Below are positions 36,381 to 44,322 of a stretch of 64,000 bases of DNA, in pieces. Source of the stretch: JAHZKS01 sp047404135 (GTDB taxonomy: Bacteria > Pseudomonadota > Alphaproteobacteria > Rickettsiales > JABSSG01); NCBI GenBank assembly GCA_047404135.1, contig JBDOIT010000002.1, forward strand, positions 310,001 to 374,000, read 5' to 3'. Positions within the stretch are counted from its first letter, which is position 1. Every line of letters begins with the position of its first letter. A model generated the notes under the pieces. The model did not search any database, had not been told where the DNA came from, and saw nothing but the letters and a program-made list of their open reading frames with translations. The translations under genes were made by a program, and so were the position numbers.

Positions 36381-37133
36381 CTAGCCTAGTAATTTTAGAA
36401 TCGAGCTACCTAGTAATTGTAAATCTGCCTCCTCTGACATGCGGTGGTCTGAGTCTTTTGATATAACAACTTGCACATCTTTTGAAGAAAGTTTCTCTGC
36501 TAATTTTATAGAATTTTCTACAGGAACAGAGTCATCGCGCATTCCATGCAATAGGATTACCGGAACATCTATCGGTATTTCTCTGTTCAGAAGCAAATTC
36601 TCTCTGCCATCTTCTATCAATTTCTTAGTAATGCAGTAATCATAGCCGCCACGACCTATGGTTACCTTATTCTCTTTCTCAATAATAACCTTCTGATCAT
36701 CAGTTAACGCACCCCACATAAGATTCTCCGTAAAATCAACGGCACTAGCAATGTTTATGATTCCTTTGACTTTAACCTTGCCCTTAAGTTTTAAGGCAAC
36801 TAATAAAGATATCCACCCTCCCATGCTAGAGCCAATAGGAATTATTGATGTTTCTGCAAGTTGCTTGATAATTTCAATGGATTCTTCTGTCCATTCTGAA
36901 ATAGACCCATGCATCAAATTTCCTGATGATTTTCCATGACCAGAATAATCAAAGGCCAAATAACGTAAATTATTTTGTGTACAAAACTCTTCTAAAAAAA
37001 GAGATTTTGTTCCTTCCATATCAGACATATACCCACATAAAAATACTATTGTTATATCTGAATTCTTTAGCTTTGAAAAATTGCTTTTATACGCTATATT
37101 GTGCTTACCAAGCTTGATTTGAAGATGCTGCAT
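36381..37133 (-). CDS. Alpha/beta hydrolase (ABHD10-type thioesterase/esterase)
   Basis: A 250-residue serine hydrolase. The nucleophile elbow is IPIGSSMGGW near residue 101 (GxSxG), the oxyanion strand is VFLCGYMSDMEGTK, and acid and base lie in GMRDDSVPVE and KDSDHRMS. FDYSGHGKSSG is also typical. Alphaproteobacterial homologues are related to mitochondrial ABHD10, a depalmitoylase; the substrate here is unknown. It diverges from the following glycosyltransferase gene, 19 bp apart. Confidence 0.82.
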   Translation of the reverse strand: MQHLQIKLGKHNIAYKSNFSKLKNSDITIVFLCGYMSDMEGTKSLFLEEFCTQNNLRYLAFDYSGHGKSSGNLMHGSISEWTEESIEIIKQLAETSIIPIGSSMGGWISLLVALKLKGKVKVKGIINIASAVDFTENLMWGALTDDQKVIIEKENKVTIGRGGYDYCITKKLIEDGRENLLLNREIPIDVPVILLHGMRDDSVPVENSIKLAEKLSSKDVQVVISKDSDHRMSEEADLQLLGSSILKLLG

Positions 37134-37152
37134 TTACATATACTCTTTATTC

Positions 37153-38310
37153 ATGGAAAAATCCTATCATAAACCAATTGTTTTACAAGTACTCCCATCT
37201 TTAGTCAGTGGTGGAGTTGAAAGATGTACTGTAGATACAACAAAATTCCTAAAAGAAGCAGGGTATCAATCCTTCGTTGCTTCTTCTGGGGGTCCATTAG
37301 TAAAATATGTAGAGAAAAATAAAGCAAAGCACTTTACTTTGCCGCTAAAAGACAAGAATCCGATCCACATCATCATTAATGCCTTTGCTCTTGCTAAGTT
37401 AATAAGAAAGCATAAAATTCAGCTAATTCACGCAAGATCTAGAGCGCCAGCATGGAGTGCTTATCTGGCAGCAAAACTTACAAATCAAACCTTTATTGCA
37501 ACTTTCCATGGGAAATACTCTGTAAACCCCATAAAGAAATACTATAACGCAGTGATGACAAAAGGTCATAAAGTAATAGCAGTATCAAATTTCATTAAGG
37601 AACATATTGAAGAAATTTATAAAATTCCTGAAGACAGAATTTCTATAATACATTGTGGTGTTGATCTTGAAGAATTCAGCACAAAAAATGTTTCACCCGA
37701 ATCTCTTGTCCGTTTAAAGAAAAGACTCTATATACCAGATGGTAAATTTGTCATTACTTTGCCAGGAAGAATAAACGACTCCAAAGGACACGCGGTACTT
37801 CTTAAGGCGCTCTCAAAAATGAACAAGGAGAATATATGCTGTTTGCTCGCTGGAGACACTAAGCAACACAAAGGTAGTTTTGAACGACACATGAAGCTGG
37901 CTAAAAACCTGGGTATTGTTAATATCGTGACCTTCACTGGAGCAGTAAAAGACATGCCTTCTCTTTATATGCTTTCTGACCTGATAGTGTCCCCATCTTT
38001 AAAACCTGAGGCCTTTGGAAAGATCTCCATAGAAGCACAGGCAATGCAAAAGCCTGTAATCGCCACAAATATCGGAGGTCATAACGAAACGATAATTGAA
38101 GGAAAAACTGGATTCCTAATACCACCTAATGACCCTGATGCCTTAGCAAAAAAAATTGCATTTGTGATGAATTTATCTAAAAAAAATAAAGTGAACCTTG
38201 GGAAATCAGCAAGACTCAATGTGGAGCATAGGTTTTCTTCTGAAGCCACTAAAAAACACGCACTCTCTCTGTACAGCTCTCTTTTAAAAAAAGATCACAG
38301 CCCTTCTTGA
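37153..38310 (+). CDS. Glycosyltransferase family 4
   Basis: GT-B fold enzyme of 385 residues. The N-terminal domain has VLQVLPSLVSGGVERCTVD near residue 11 and IHARSRAPAW; the C-terminal donor domain has ITLPGRINDSKGHAVLLKAL near 200, VTFTGAVKDMPSLYMLSD, and the donor-binding acidic motif PEAFGKISIEAQAMQKPVIA near 285. The conserved GGVE, PGR and EAFG pattern is usual for lipopolysaccharide or capsule glycosyltransferases. It is probably involved in surface glycans with the cluster at 17.7-21 kb. It overlaps xseB (convergent) by 16 bp. Confidence 0.88.
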   Translation: MEKSYHKPIVLQVLPSLVSGGVERCTVDTTKFLKEAGYQSFVASSGGPLVKYVEKNKAKHFTLPLKDKNPIHIIINAFALAKLIRKHKIQLIHARSRAPAWSAYLAAKLTNQTFIATFHGKYSVNPIKKYYNAVMTKGHKVIAVSNFIKEHIEEIYKIPEDRISIIHCGVDLEEFSTKNVSPESLVRLKKRLYIPDGKFVITLPGRINDSKGHAVLLKALSKMNKENICCLLAGDTKQHKGSFERHMKLAKNLGIVNIVTFTGAVKDMPSLYMLSDLIVSPSLKPEAFGKISIEAQAMQKPVIATNIGGHNETIIEGKTGFLIPPNDPDALAKKIAFVMNLSKKNKVNLGKSARLNVEHRFSSEATKKHALSLYSSLLKKDHSPS

Positions 38311-38531
38311 GTAGAAATAGAACCGTCTGATTTCTCAACGATCTTTTCTATTCTTAATTTCGCTTCTTTTAATTTAGATTCACAATGTTTTTTCAGTGCG
38401 TTTCCTCTCTCGTAGTCATTGATCACCTTTTCTAAATCATCTTTGCCAGTCTCAATGCCTTTTACAATTTCTTGTAACTCACCTAAAGCCTCCTCAAAGG
38501 TAAATTGATCGATTTTTTTATCTTTATCCAT
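38295..38531 (-). CDS. xseB: Exodeoxyribonuclease VII small subunit
   Basis: A 78-residue helical protein that binds XseA to form exonuclease VII, which degrades single-stranded DNA. The family pattern is clear: FTFEEALGELQEIVKGIETG, LEKVINDYERGNALKKHCESKL and KLRIEKI. The GAGG-type ribosome-binding site (reverse complement of CCTCC at 38537) precedes the start. xseA is not in the window. Confidence 0.88.
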   Translation of the reverse strand: MDKDKKIDQFTFEEALGELQEIVKGIETGKDDLEKVINDYERGNALKKHCESKLKEAKLRIEKIVEKSDGSISTQEGL

Positions 38532-38636
38532 TCTAGCCTCCTTATAGTTAAAATAATTCTACTCTGTGAGGATGGTAAAATATAAACAACATAAAATCAA
38601 TAACATAGTCAGGCTATGCTGCGCAAAACTCTCCCG

Positions 38637-38801
38637 CTAGCTCCTGAGCAATATTCGTATCCATTTTTCTGAGTCGCGTATCTAATAGAAGGACCGTAGA
38701 GCTAATGAGCTACTTTTTACTAAGACATTTCCCCTTATCAAGATTCCCGACTGCGTAATTTCATTTGTTACGCCAGAAGCACTGGTTCCTTGTAATATTT
38801 T
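38637..38801 (-). pseudogene. Possible gene remnant upstream of xseB
   Basis: The 317-bp spacer between xseB and the NDUFS4-like gene has no intact gene. One minus-strand frame reads GTSASGVTNEITQSGILIRG and ALRSFY, a TAG at 38682-38684, then IRDSEKWIRILLRS and a stop. No start is visible. Composition suggests old coding sequence; family unknown. Confidence 0.25.
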
Positions 38802-38848
38802 TTAATTAAAATATACTGAACTTCTCAAGTTGGCAAAGAATTATCAAT

Positions 38849-39130
38849 ATGAAAGCAATAATATACCGCCCCAGCAAATCTGCTATGCAATCTGGGCTCA
38901 GAAACACAAAAAAATGGACTTTAAAACTAGAGGCAGCCGAGCTAAACATAGACCCTTTCATAGGATGGACAGGATCTAAGGGAGAGCAACAAAGCCACTT
39001 ATTCTCTTTCGATACAAAAGAGCAAGCTGAAAATTTTGCTAAGAAAAAAAATTTAGATTACAAAGCCATTGATCCTCAGAAAAAAAAAGTAGAGCCGAAA
39101 TCATATATTGATAATTTCAAGCCATGTTAG
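38849..39130 (+). CDS. NADH dehydrogenase accessory subunit, NDUFS4 type (ETC complex I)
   Basis: The 93-residue protein has the ETC complex I NDUFS4 signature: AIIYRPSKSAMQSG at the start, WTLKLE, the DPFIGWTGSKG segment near residue 36, FDTKEQAENFAKK and the YIDNFKP end. In alphaproteobacteria and mitochondria this peripheral subunit stabilises the NADH-binding module of complex I. It overlaps the uvrD start by 7 bp. Confidence 0.9.
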   Translation: MKAIIYRPSKSAMQSGLRNTKKWTLKLEAAELNIDPFIGWTGSKGEQQSHLFSFDTKEQAENFAKKKNLDYKAIDPQKKKVEPKSYIDNFKPC

Positions 39131-41049
39131 ACGCTATGGAAAATCATTTCTTGCATTTAAATGCAAAGCAAAAAGAAGCTGTAGAGCATATAGATGGCCC
39201 TTTACTCATCCTTGCTGGTGCAGGCACTGGCAAAACGATGGCTTTGATAAATAGAATAGTAAATATACTACGCTCTGACAAAGCGCATCCCTCTGCAATC
39301 TTAGCGGTTACCTTTACGAATAAAGCCGCCAAAGAGATGCAGGATCGAATATCTGCCCTGGTTCCTCTTCGCCTCAAATGGCTTGGGACTTTCCACTCGA
39401 TAGGCGCAAAAATTCTACGTATCAATGCAGAAGCTGCAAATCTAAGCTCTAATTTTTCTATTATCGATGTTGATGATCAAGTGCGGCTTGTCAAATCGGT
39501 ATCTCATGATTTAGGGGTAGATGCAAAACAGTTTAATCCAAAAATTATCTGCTCAATTATTCAAAAATGGAAAGACTTAGCTTTATTCCCCGAAGAAGTT
39601 TCAAACGCAGATGTAAAAACAGAATATCACAGCATAGCCCTGCAAATATATAAAGAGTATCAGCGCAAATTGACTTCTAATGACTCTGTTGATTTCGGAG
39701 ACTTACTTATGCTTCCAGTGCATCTATTTAGAAGAAACCCGCATATACTAGCACAATACCAAGCCACTTTTAAATATGTCTTAGTAGATGAGTATCAAGA
39801 CACAAATACTGCGCAATATATTTGGCTACGCATGCTTGCGCAAAAGCATCAAAATATTTGTTGCGTTGGTGATGATGATCAGTCTATCTATGGATGGAGG
39901 GGCGCTGAAATAGGGAATATCTTACGATTTGAAGAAGATTTTCCAGGGGCAAAAATCATCAAACTAGAGCAAAACTATCGTTCTACAAGTTGCATCTTAG
40001 GAGCAGCGTCCTCATTGATTTCAAATAATAACATGCGTCATGATAAGACTCTTTGGACCGAGAAACCTGGTGACAACAAAATCATTGTTAAGTCCTTTTT
40101 TAACGACAAAGAAGAAGCTACTTTCATCGCAAGAGAAATTATGCATAGGTTTATGGATAGAGTTGAAACCAGTAAAGTTTCTATCTTAGTGCGCGCATTG
40201 TTCCAAACAAGGATTATCGAGGAATGTTTCATGAGAGCAAGAATTACTTATAAGGTTGTGGGGAGTTTAAAATTCTACGAGCGCCAGGAAATCAGAGATA
40301 TCGTTGCATATATAAAACTAGCTGTAAAATACCATGATGACTTGCCTTTTGAAAGAATCATCAACAAGCCTGCGCGTAGCGTTGGAAAAACAACCCTTCA
40401 GAAAATCAAGGATTTTGCCAATGAAAAGCAGGTCTCTTTATTAAGTGCTAGTGAAATTATGGCTCAGGAGGGATCTTTTTCTAAAAAAACCACTGAGTCT
40501 ATCAGAGCTTTCGTCTCTATGGTTCAAAAATGGCATGAGGAGTTTAAAACATCCCACCATACAGATGTTGTAAGGAATATTCTCACAGAGTCTGGTTATG
40601 AGGCGTTTTTAAGGCAAGAAGATAGCATTGAGGGAAAGGGGAGGCTAGAGAACTCTAAGGAGCTCTTAAAAGCCTTAGAAGACTTCAAAAGCATTCTAGA
40701 TTTCTTAGACCACATCACGCTTGTGACGGATAATGATGACGCCTCCTCAAAAGACAGACATGACCTTATCACGATCATGACATTGCATGCAGCGAAAGGT
40801 CTGGAGTTTGACACGGTATTCTTACCTGGATGGGAAGAAGGGCTGTTCCCGCATTCAAAGTCTCTAGATGAATCTGGGGAGAAAGGGCTGGAAGAAGAAA
40901 GAAGATTAGCATATGTGGGAATGACAAGAGCTAAAAAAAGTCTCTATATCTCGCACTCCCTCACACGCAGAATGTACAATCAGTGGATTGATTCTATGCC
41001 CTCTAGGTTTTTGAAAGAAATACCTAAAGAGTTCCTTTCAACTCCTTAA
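39124..41049 (+). CDS. uvrD: ATP-dependent DNA helicase UvrD/PcrA family
   Basis: Superfamily 1A 3'-5' helicase for excision repair and for removing proteins from DNA. The 641 residues carry Walker A in LAGAGTGKT near residue 34, motif Ia AVTFTNKAAKEM, the DEYQDTN motif II, GDDDQSIYGWRGA, EQNYRST, TLHAAKGLEFD and the end motif YVGMTRAK. It is slightly shorter than E. coli UvrD, as in other Rickettsiales. Start ATG 39124 overlaps the preceding gene; 39136 is an alternative. Confidence 0.95.
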   Translation: MLDAMENHFLHLNAKQKEAVEHIDGPLLILAGAGTGKTMALINRIVNILRSDKAHPSAILAVTFTNKAAKEMQDRISALVPLRLKWLGTFHSIGAKILRINAEAANLSSNFSIIDVDDQVRLVKSVSHDLGVDAKQFNPKIICSIIQKWKDLALFPEEVSNADVKTEYHSIALQIYKEYQRKLTSNDSVDFGDLLMLPVHLFRRNPHILAQYQATFKYVLVDEYQDTNTAQYIWLRMLAQKHQNICCVGDDDQSIYGWRGAEIGNILRFEEDFPGAKIIKLEQNYRSTSCILGAASSLISNNNMRHDKTLWTEKPGDNKIIVKSFFNDKEEATFIAREIMHRFMDRVETSKVSILVRALFQTRIIEECFMRARITYKVVGSLKFYERQEIRDIVAYIKLAVKYHDDLPFERIINKPARSVGKTTLQKIKDFANEKQVSLLSASEIMAQEGSFSKKTTESIRAFVSMVQKWHEEFKTSHHTDVVRNILTESGYEAFLRQEDSIEGKGRLENSKELLKALEDFKSILDFLDHITLVTDNDDASSKDRHDLITIMTLHAAKGLEFDTVFLPGWEEGLFPHSKSLDESGEKGLEEERRLAYVGMTRAKKSLYISHSLTRRMYNQWIDSMPSRFLKEIPKEFLSTP

Positions 41050-41105
41050 TTGGATACTTCTATTTCAAGATAAGTAGTCTGACCTCAAACGCCGATTTCT
41101 TCTAT

Positions 41106-41464
41106 CTAACCTATAACGCTGGGATATAGCTCCTCACACACCTTAAGGCTCTCCCTAATTGTAGTTTCTCCGAGATTAGTCAAGAATCCCTCGCTTCCAA
41201 TTAAGTGTTCTGGGTTGCTAACGTCGCTCCCGTAAACACGGTTCTTTTGCTCGGTTTTTATCTTATACAATGCCTATGTTGTCTATTTAGCAAAGAGTCC
41301 CGGTAAAAGCGGCGCTGGCTCCTTCGCGCATCAAATGAATGCTCCTTGTAGTAGACAATAGTCCATCAAGCGGCCTGTTTCTTGGTTGCAGATAGATTTC
41401 TTGTAGGGGCCGTCAAATCAACTAGCTTTAGCAAAGAAAAAGCGGTTGTTAGTTTATTTGTCAT
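41106..41464 (-). pseudogene. Decayed gene in the spacer between uvrD and tRNA-Phe, family unknown
   Basis: This 612-bp spacer holds no intact gene. On the minus strand an ATG at 41464 opens MTNKLTTAFSLLKLVDLTAP... and stops at TGA 41368-41366; the frame then continues WTIVYYKEHSFDARR, and a shifted frame gives KNRVYGSDVSNPEHLIGSEG and FLTNLGETTIRESLKV before TAG at 41108-41106. The ordered, protein-like pieces indicate one gene broken by a stop and at least one frameshift. Family not identified. The parts at 41050-41105 and 41465-41661 show nothing further. Confidence 0.45.
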
Positions 41465-41661
41465 AACGTTTTTTTTGTTTCACTAAAGCCGGTCAATAAT
41501 ATTCCTGGATTTATCTAACTTGTCTACGCTGAGGTGAGTATACACAAAAACCCCATGTACGCCCTAGGACCTATCCCACAAAGAGCTTGTTTATTGCTTT
41601 GCTAATGCGTCTAAATTGCAAAAAACAGACTCTCCGGGCATTCTTAAAAAAACAGAGGGAG

Positions 41662-41737
41662 TGGTGGCTGGACCTGGAATTGAACCAGGGACACAAGGAT
41701 TTTCAGTCCTTTGCTCTACCAACTGAGCTACCCAGCC
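41662..41737 (-). tRNA. tRNA-Phe (GAA)
   Basis: On the minus strand the sequence folds as a 76-nt tRNA: acceptor GGCTGGG pairs with TCCAGCC (one G-U), D arm TAGCTCAGTTGGTAGAGC, anticodon stem with loop CTGAAAA (anticodon GAA), and T arm CCTGGTTCAATTCCAGG. The CCA end is encoded. A T-run follows about 10 bases downstream and may end the transcript. Confidence 0.97.
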
Positions 41738-41806
41738 ATGAAGACAGGTAAATATAAATAAATTATATTAGCCTGCATGTCGAGTATATTATTATATTTT
41801 TATAGA

Positions 41807-42697
41807 TTAGTCTAGGTTGCCCAAAAGTTGCAAGATCTTATCTAGCTGCTCAAGAGAATCATAATTAACAGATATAGCGCCTTTTGTCTTAGTTTTTGAA
41901 TGAATCAGCACTTCTGTGCGAAGCTTTTTGCTCAACAAATCCTCAATGGCCTTTATATCTCCTCGGGAATTACTTTTCTTAGCAACTTTTTTTTCTTGTT
42001 TCTCAGATTTTGCAGGCACTTCTTCTCTTATCAGTCTCTCGGCATCCCTTACGCTAAGACCCTTTTTGACTATCAGTGCCGACAGCTCTTCTGCTTTCCC
42101 AGTGCCAATTAAAGCCCTTGCATGCCCCATAGTAAGCTTCCCTTCAATGAGTAAGGTCAAAAGAGAGTCCGGCAAGCTCAAAAGACGCATAATGTTTGTT
42201 ACATGGCTACGGCTCTTCCCTACAGTCGCGGCAATATCGTTATGATTATATTTATACTTTCTCATCAGCTCCTTATAGGATTTGGCTTCCTCAACGATGT
42301 TTAAATCCTGGCGCTGAATATTCTCGATAATTGAAATTTCGAAAGCTGATTTATCTTCTATCTCCTTTATTATAGCAGGAATTTTATCCTTCTTTGCATA
42401 TACTGCAGCCCTAAAACGCCTCTCGCCTGCTATAATCTCATACCCATCTTTCCCATCCATCTTTTTAACAATAATAGGAGAAATAACACCGCTATTCTTT
42501 ATAGACTCTGCCAACTCTTTTAGAGTCGACTCGTCAAAATTTTTCCTTGGTTGATTTAGGTTTGGGTGTAACTTATTAATTGGGAGAGAATATATATGGT
42601 CAGATTTAACTTCCTCTTTTGAGGTATGATCATGCACGATCTCATCATCAAAACTTCCCATTAAAGATGCGAGTCCTCTGCCTAAATTTTTCTTCAT
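41807..42697 (-). CDS. parB: Chromosome partitioning protein ParB
   Basis: CTP-dependent clamp that loads at parS and spreads on the origin region. The 296 residues include the usual MKKNLGRGLASLMGS opening, the CTP-binding GERRFRAAVYA near residue 102, a helix-turn-helix (NDIAATVGKSRSHVTNIMRL) near 160 and a C-terminal dimerisation domain. ParA is encoded upstream with a 4-bp or larger overlap. Two perfect parS sites are present in the window. Confidence 0.97.
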   Translation of the reverse strand: MKKNLGRGLASLMGSFDDEIVHDHTSKEEVKSDHIYSLPINKLHPNLNQPRKNFDESTLKELAESIKNSGVISPIIVKKMDGKDGYEIIAGERRFRAAVYAKKDKIPAIIKEIEDKSAFEISIIENIQRQDLNIVEEAKSYKELMRKYKYNHNDIAATVGKSRSHVTNIMRLLSLPDSLLTLLIEGKLTMGHARALIGTGKAEELSALIVKKGLSVRDAERLIREEVPAKSEKQEKKVAKKSNSRGDIKAIEDLLSKKLRTEVLIHSKTKTKGAISVNYDSLEQLDKILQLLGNLD

Positions 42698-43479
42698 GAT
42701 TTTTCCTCCATTTTTATATTTTCTCTATACAGGAACTCTTTTGCCACTTCCAAATACGCTTTGGAGCCCGCGCAATACATGTCGTATACAAGCGCAGGTT
42801 TCCCGTGCGAAGATGCCTCGGAAATCCTTACATTCCGGGGGATAACCGTTGCATAAACAAGGTCTCCAATGCACCCACGGACATCTTCTTCTACCATCTC
42901 TGTAAGGTTATTTCTTTTGTCATGCATTGTTAAAATAACACCACTTATTTGCAGGCCTTTATTCAGATTTGCCTTGATCATTTTGATAGTTTCCATCAAA
43001 TGGCCAAGGCCTTCTAGTGCAAAAAATTCACATTGCAGAGGAATCAACACAGATGTAGAGGCACTCAAGGCGTTTATGGTCAGCAACCCCAAAGATGGTG
43101 GGCAGTCTATGATTACATAGTCGTATTTTTCTATGACATCACGAATTTTTTCCTTAAGCCTGGAACGAAAATTCTGCAAATTCACCAGGTCCATCTCTGC
43201 TGCCGCAAGATCTATATGAGAGATCAGGATATCTAAGCCCTCTATCCCTGTATTCAAGATGGCATTCTCTGCCTTAGAATCTGTCACCAATACAGAATAA
43301 AGGTTGTCTTTATATTTGTTCTTCTCTATTGCAAAACTAGTAGTAGCATTGCCCTGAGGGTCAGCATCTATAATTAGAGTTCTCTTGTCAATAGCAGCAA
43401 GAGCAGTAGCCAGATTTACAGCGGTAATTGTCTTGCCAACGCCCCCTTTCTGATTCACTATAGATATTACATTACCCAT
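42694..43479 (-). CDS. parA: Chromosome partitioning ATPase ParA
   Basis: Walker-type ATPase that moves ParB-parS complexes on the nucleoid. The deviant Walker A motif is NQKGGVGKT near residue 9, with DADPQGNAT, a Walker B IIDCPPSLG and the RNVRISEASSHGKP end pattern. I use the Met giving MGNVISIVNQ (43479); an upstream Met at 43491 adds four residues. The start overlaps the 3' end of rsmG. Confidence 0.97.
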   Translation of the reverse strand: MGNVISIVNQKGGVGKTITAVNLATALAAIDKRTLIIDADPQGNATTSFAIEKNKYKDNLYSVLVTDSKAENAILNTGIEGLDILISHIDLAAAEMDLVNLQNFRSRLKEKIRDVIEKYDYVIIDCPPSLGLLTINALSASTSVLIPLQCEFFALEGLGHLMETIKMIKANLNKGLQISGVILTMHDKRNNLTEMVEEDVRGCIGDLVYATVIPRNVRISEASSHGKPALVYDMYCAGSKAYLEVAKEFLYRENIKMEEKS

Positions 43480-44074
43480 TTTTTGCAACATTTGATAAAA
43501 TCAACACCACTCCATTCTTACTAGTGACACTAGGAATTGCATCGTATTTAAATTTCCAACCTGACTCTTTTGCCTCTTTAATCTCTCTTTCGTAACTTTC
43601 ACCCTTCATCAAAATAAATCTACCCTCCTTTGTTACTAACTGACTAGTTAATTGTAATATTTTTTTGATTGAAGCAAAACCCCTGCATGTAATTACATCG
43701 ATATTTTCTAACTTTATATCCTCGATTCTTTGGTTTATTATCTCAAAATCTCCACCTATGTCACTCTTCACCTTATGTAAAAACGAACATTTTTTAGCGC
43801 TTTTCTCTACCAAATGAATATTGTCTATACCCGACAAAGCCAAGACAGCCCCTGGAAAACCAGCGCCCGTCCCTATATCAATCACCTTGCCCGAAACAAG
43901 GTCTTTGATCTGCAAAGAATCTGCAATATGGCGCTCCCATATTTCACCTTCTGTTGTTTTGGATATGAGGTTGATGGACGCATTCCATTTTAGAAGCAAT
44001 TCATAAAATTCCTCCAATCGCCGGCATGTTTCACGTGAAACATTAAACCTCTTTTTAAACTCCTCCATTAGCAA
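43472..44074 (-). CDS. rsmG: 16S rRNA m7G527 methyltransferase RsmG (GidB)
   Basis: Methylates G527 of 16S rRNA using S-adenosylmethionine. The 200-residue sequence has the N-terminal helix region with ELLLKWNASINLIS, motif I VIDIGTGAGFPGAVLAL near residue 65, VEKSAKKCSFL and ITCRGFASI. It is the second gene of the mnmG-rsmG-parA-parB series, though a 244-bp gap separates it from mnmG. Codons 12-17 (NVSRET) are encoded by a parS site. Confidence 0.94.
   Translation of the reverse strand: MLMEEFKKRFNVSRETCRRLEEFYELLLKWNASINLISKTTEGEIWERHIADSLQIKDLVSGKVIDIGTGAGFPGAVLALSGIDNIHLVEKSAKKCSFLHKVKSDIGGDFEIINQRIEDIKLENIDVITCRGFASIKKILQLTSQLVTKEGRFILMKGESYEREIKEAKESGWKFKYDAIPSVTSKNGVVLILSNVAKNG
44026..44043. 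other. parS centromere site (left), inside rsmG
   Basis: ATGTTTCACGTGAAACAT is a perfect 18-bp palindrome and includes the bacterial parS consensus TGTTTCACGTGAAACA. It lies within the 5' part of rsmG and about 0.5 kb from parA. An identical copy lies at 61407-61424. It should be the ParB loading point. Confidence 0.93.
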
Positions 44075-44199
44075 TTTCCCGTAAGATTCTTGGTGAATAT
44101 ACTATAGAATGCTATGATTTGTATATCGTTGATTGTGTGGTTAGGTGAAAAATGTTAAAAACAATCTAGGAACGCACATACTCACATCCTGAGTCATAA

Positions 44200-44322
44200 A
44201 AAGATCTTCTGAAGAAAGCTTTAGCAGAGTATATTATAGACACAGTAGACGACAACGAAAAGTCACATTCAAAGAGATTTGAAAAGATATCATATTCTAC
44301 AGAAAATCTTGAGACCTTCTAA
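44200..44322 (+). pseudogene. Possible gene remnant between mnmG and rsmG
   Basis: A plus-strand frame without start reads DLLKKALAEYIIDTVDDNEK and SHSKRFEKISYSTENLETF, then TAA at 44320-44322, overlapping the mnmG stop. Composition is protein-like and the frame is preceded by a stop at 44197. It is too short to identify and may be a chance frame. Confidence 0.25.
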
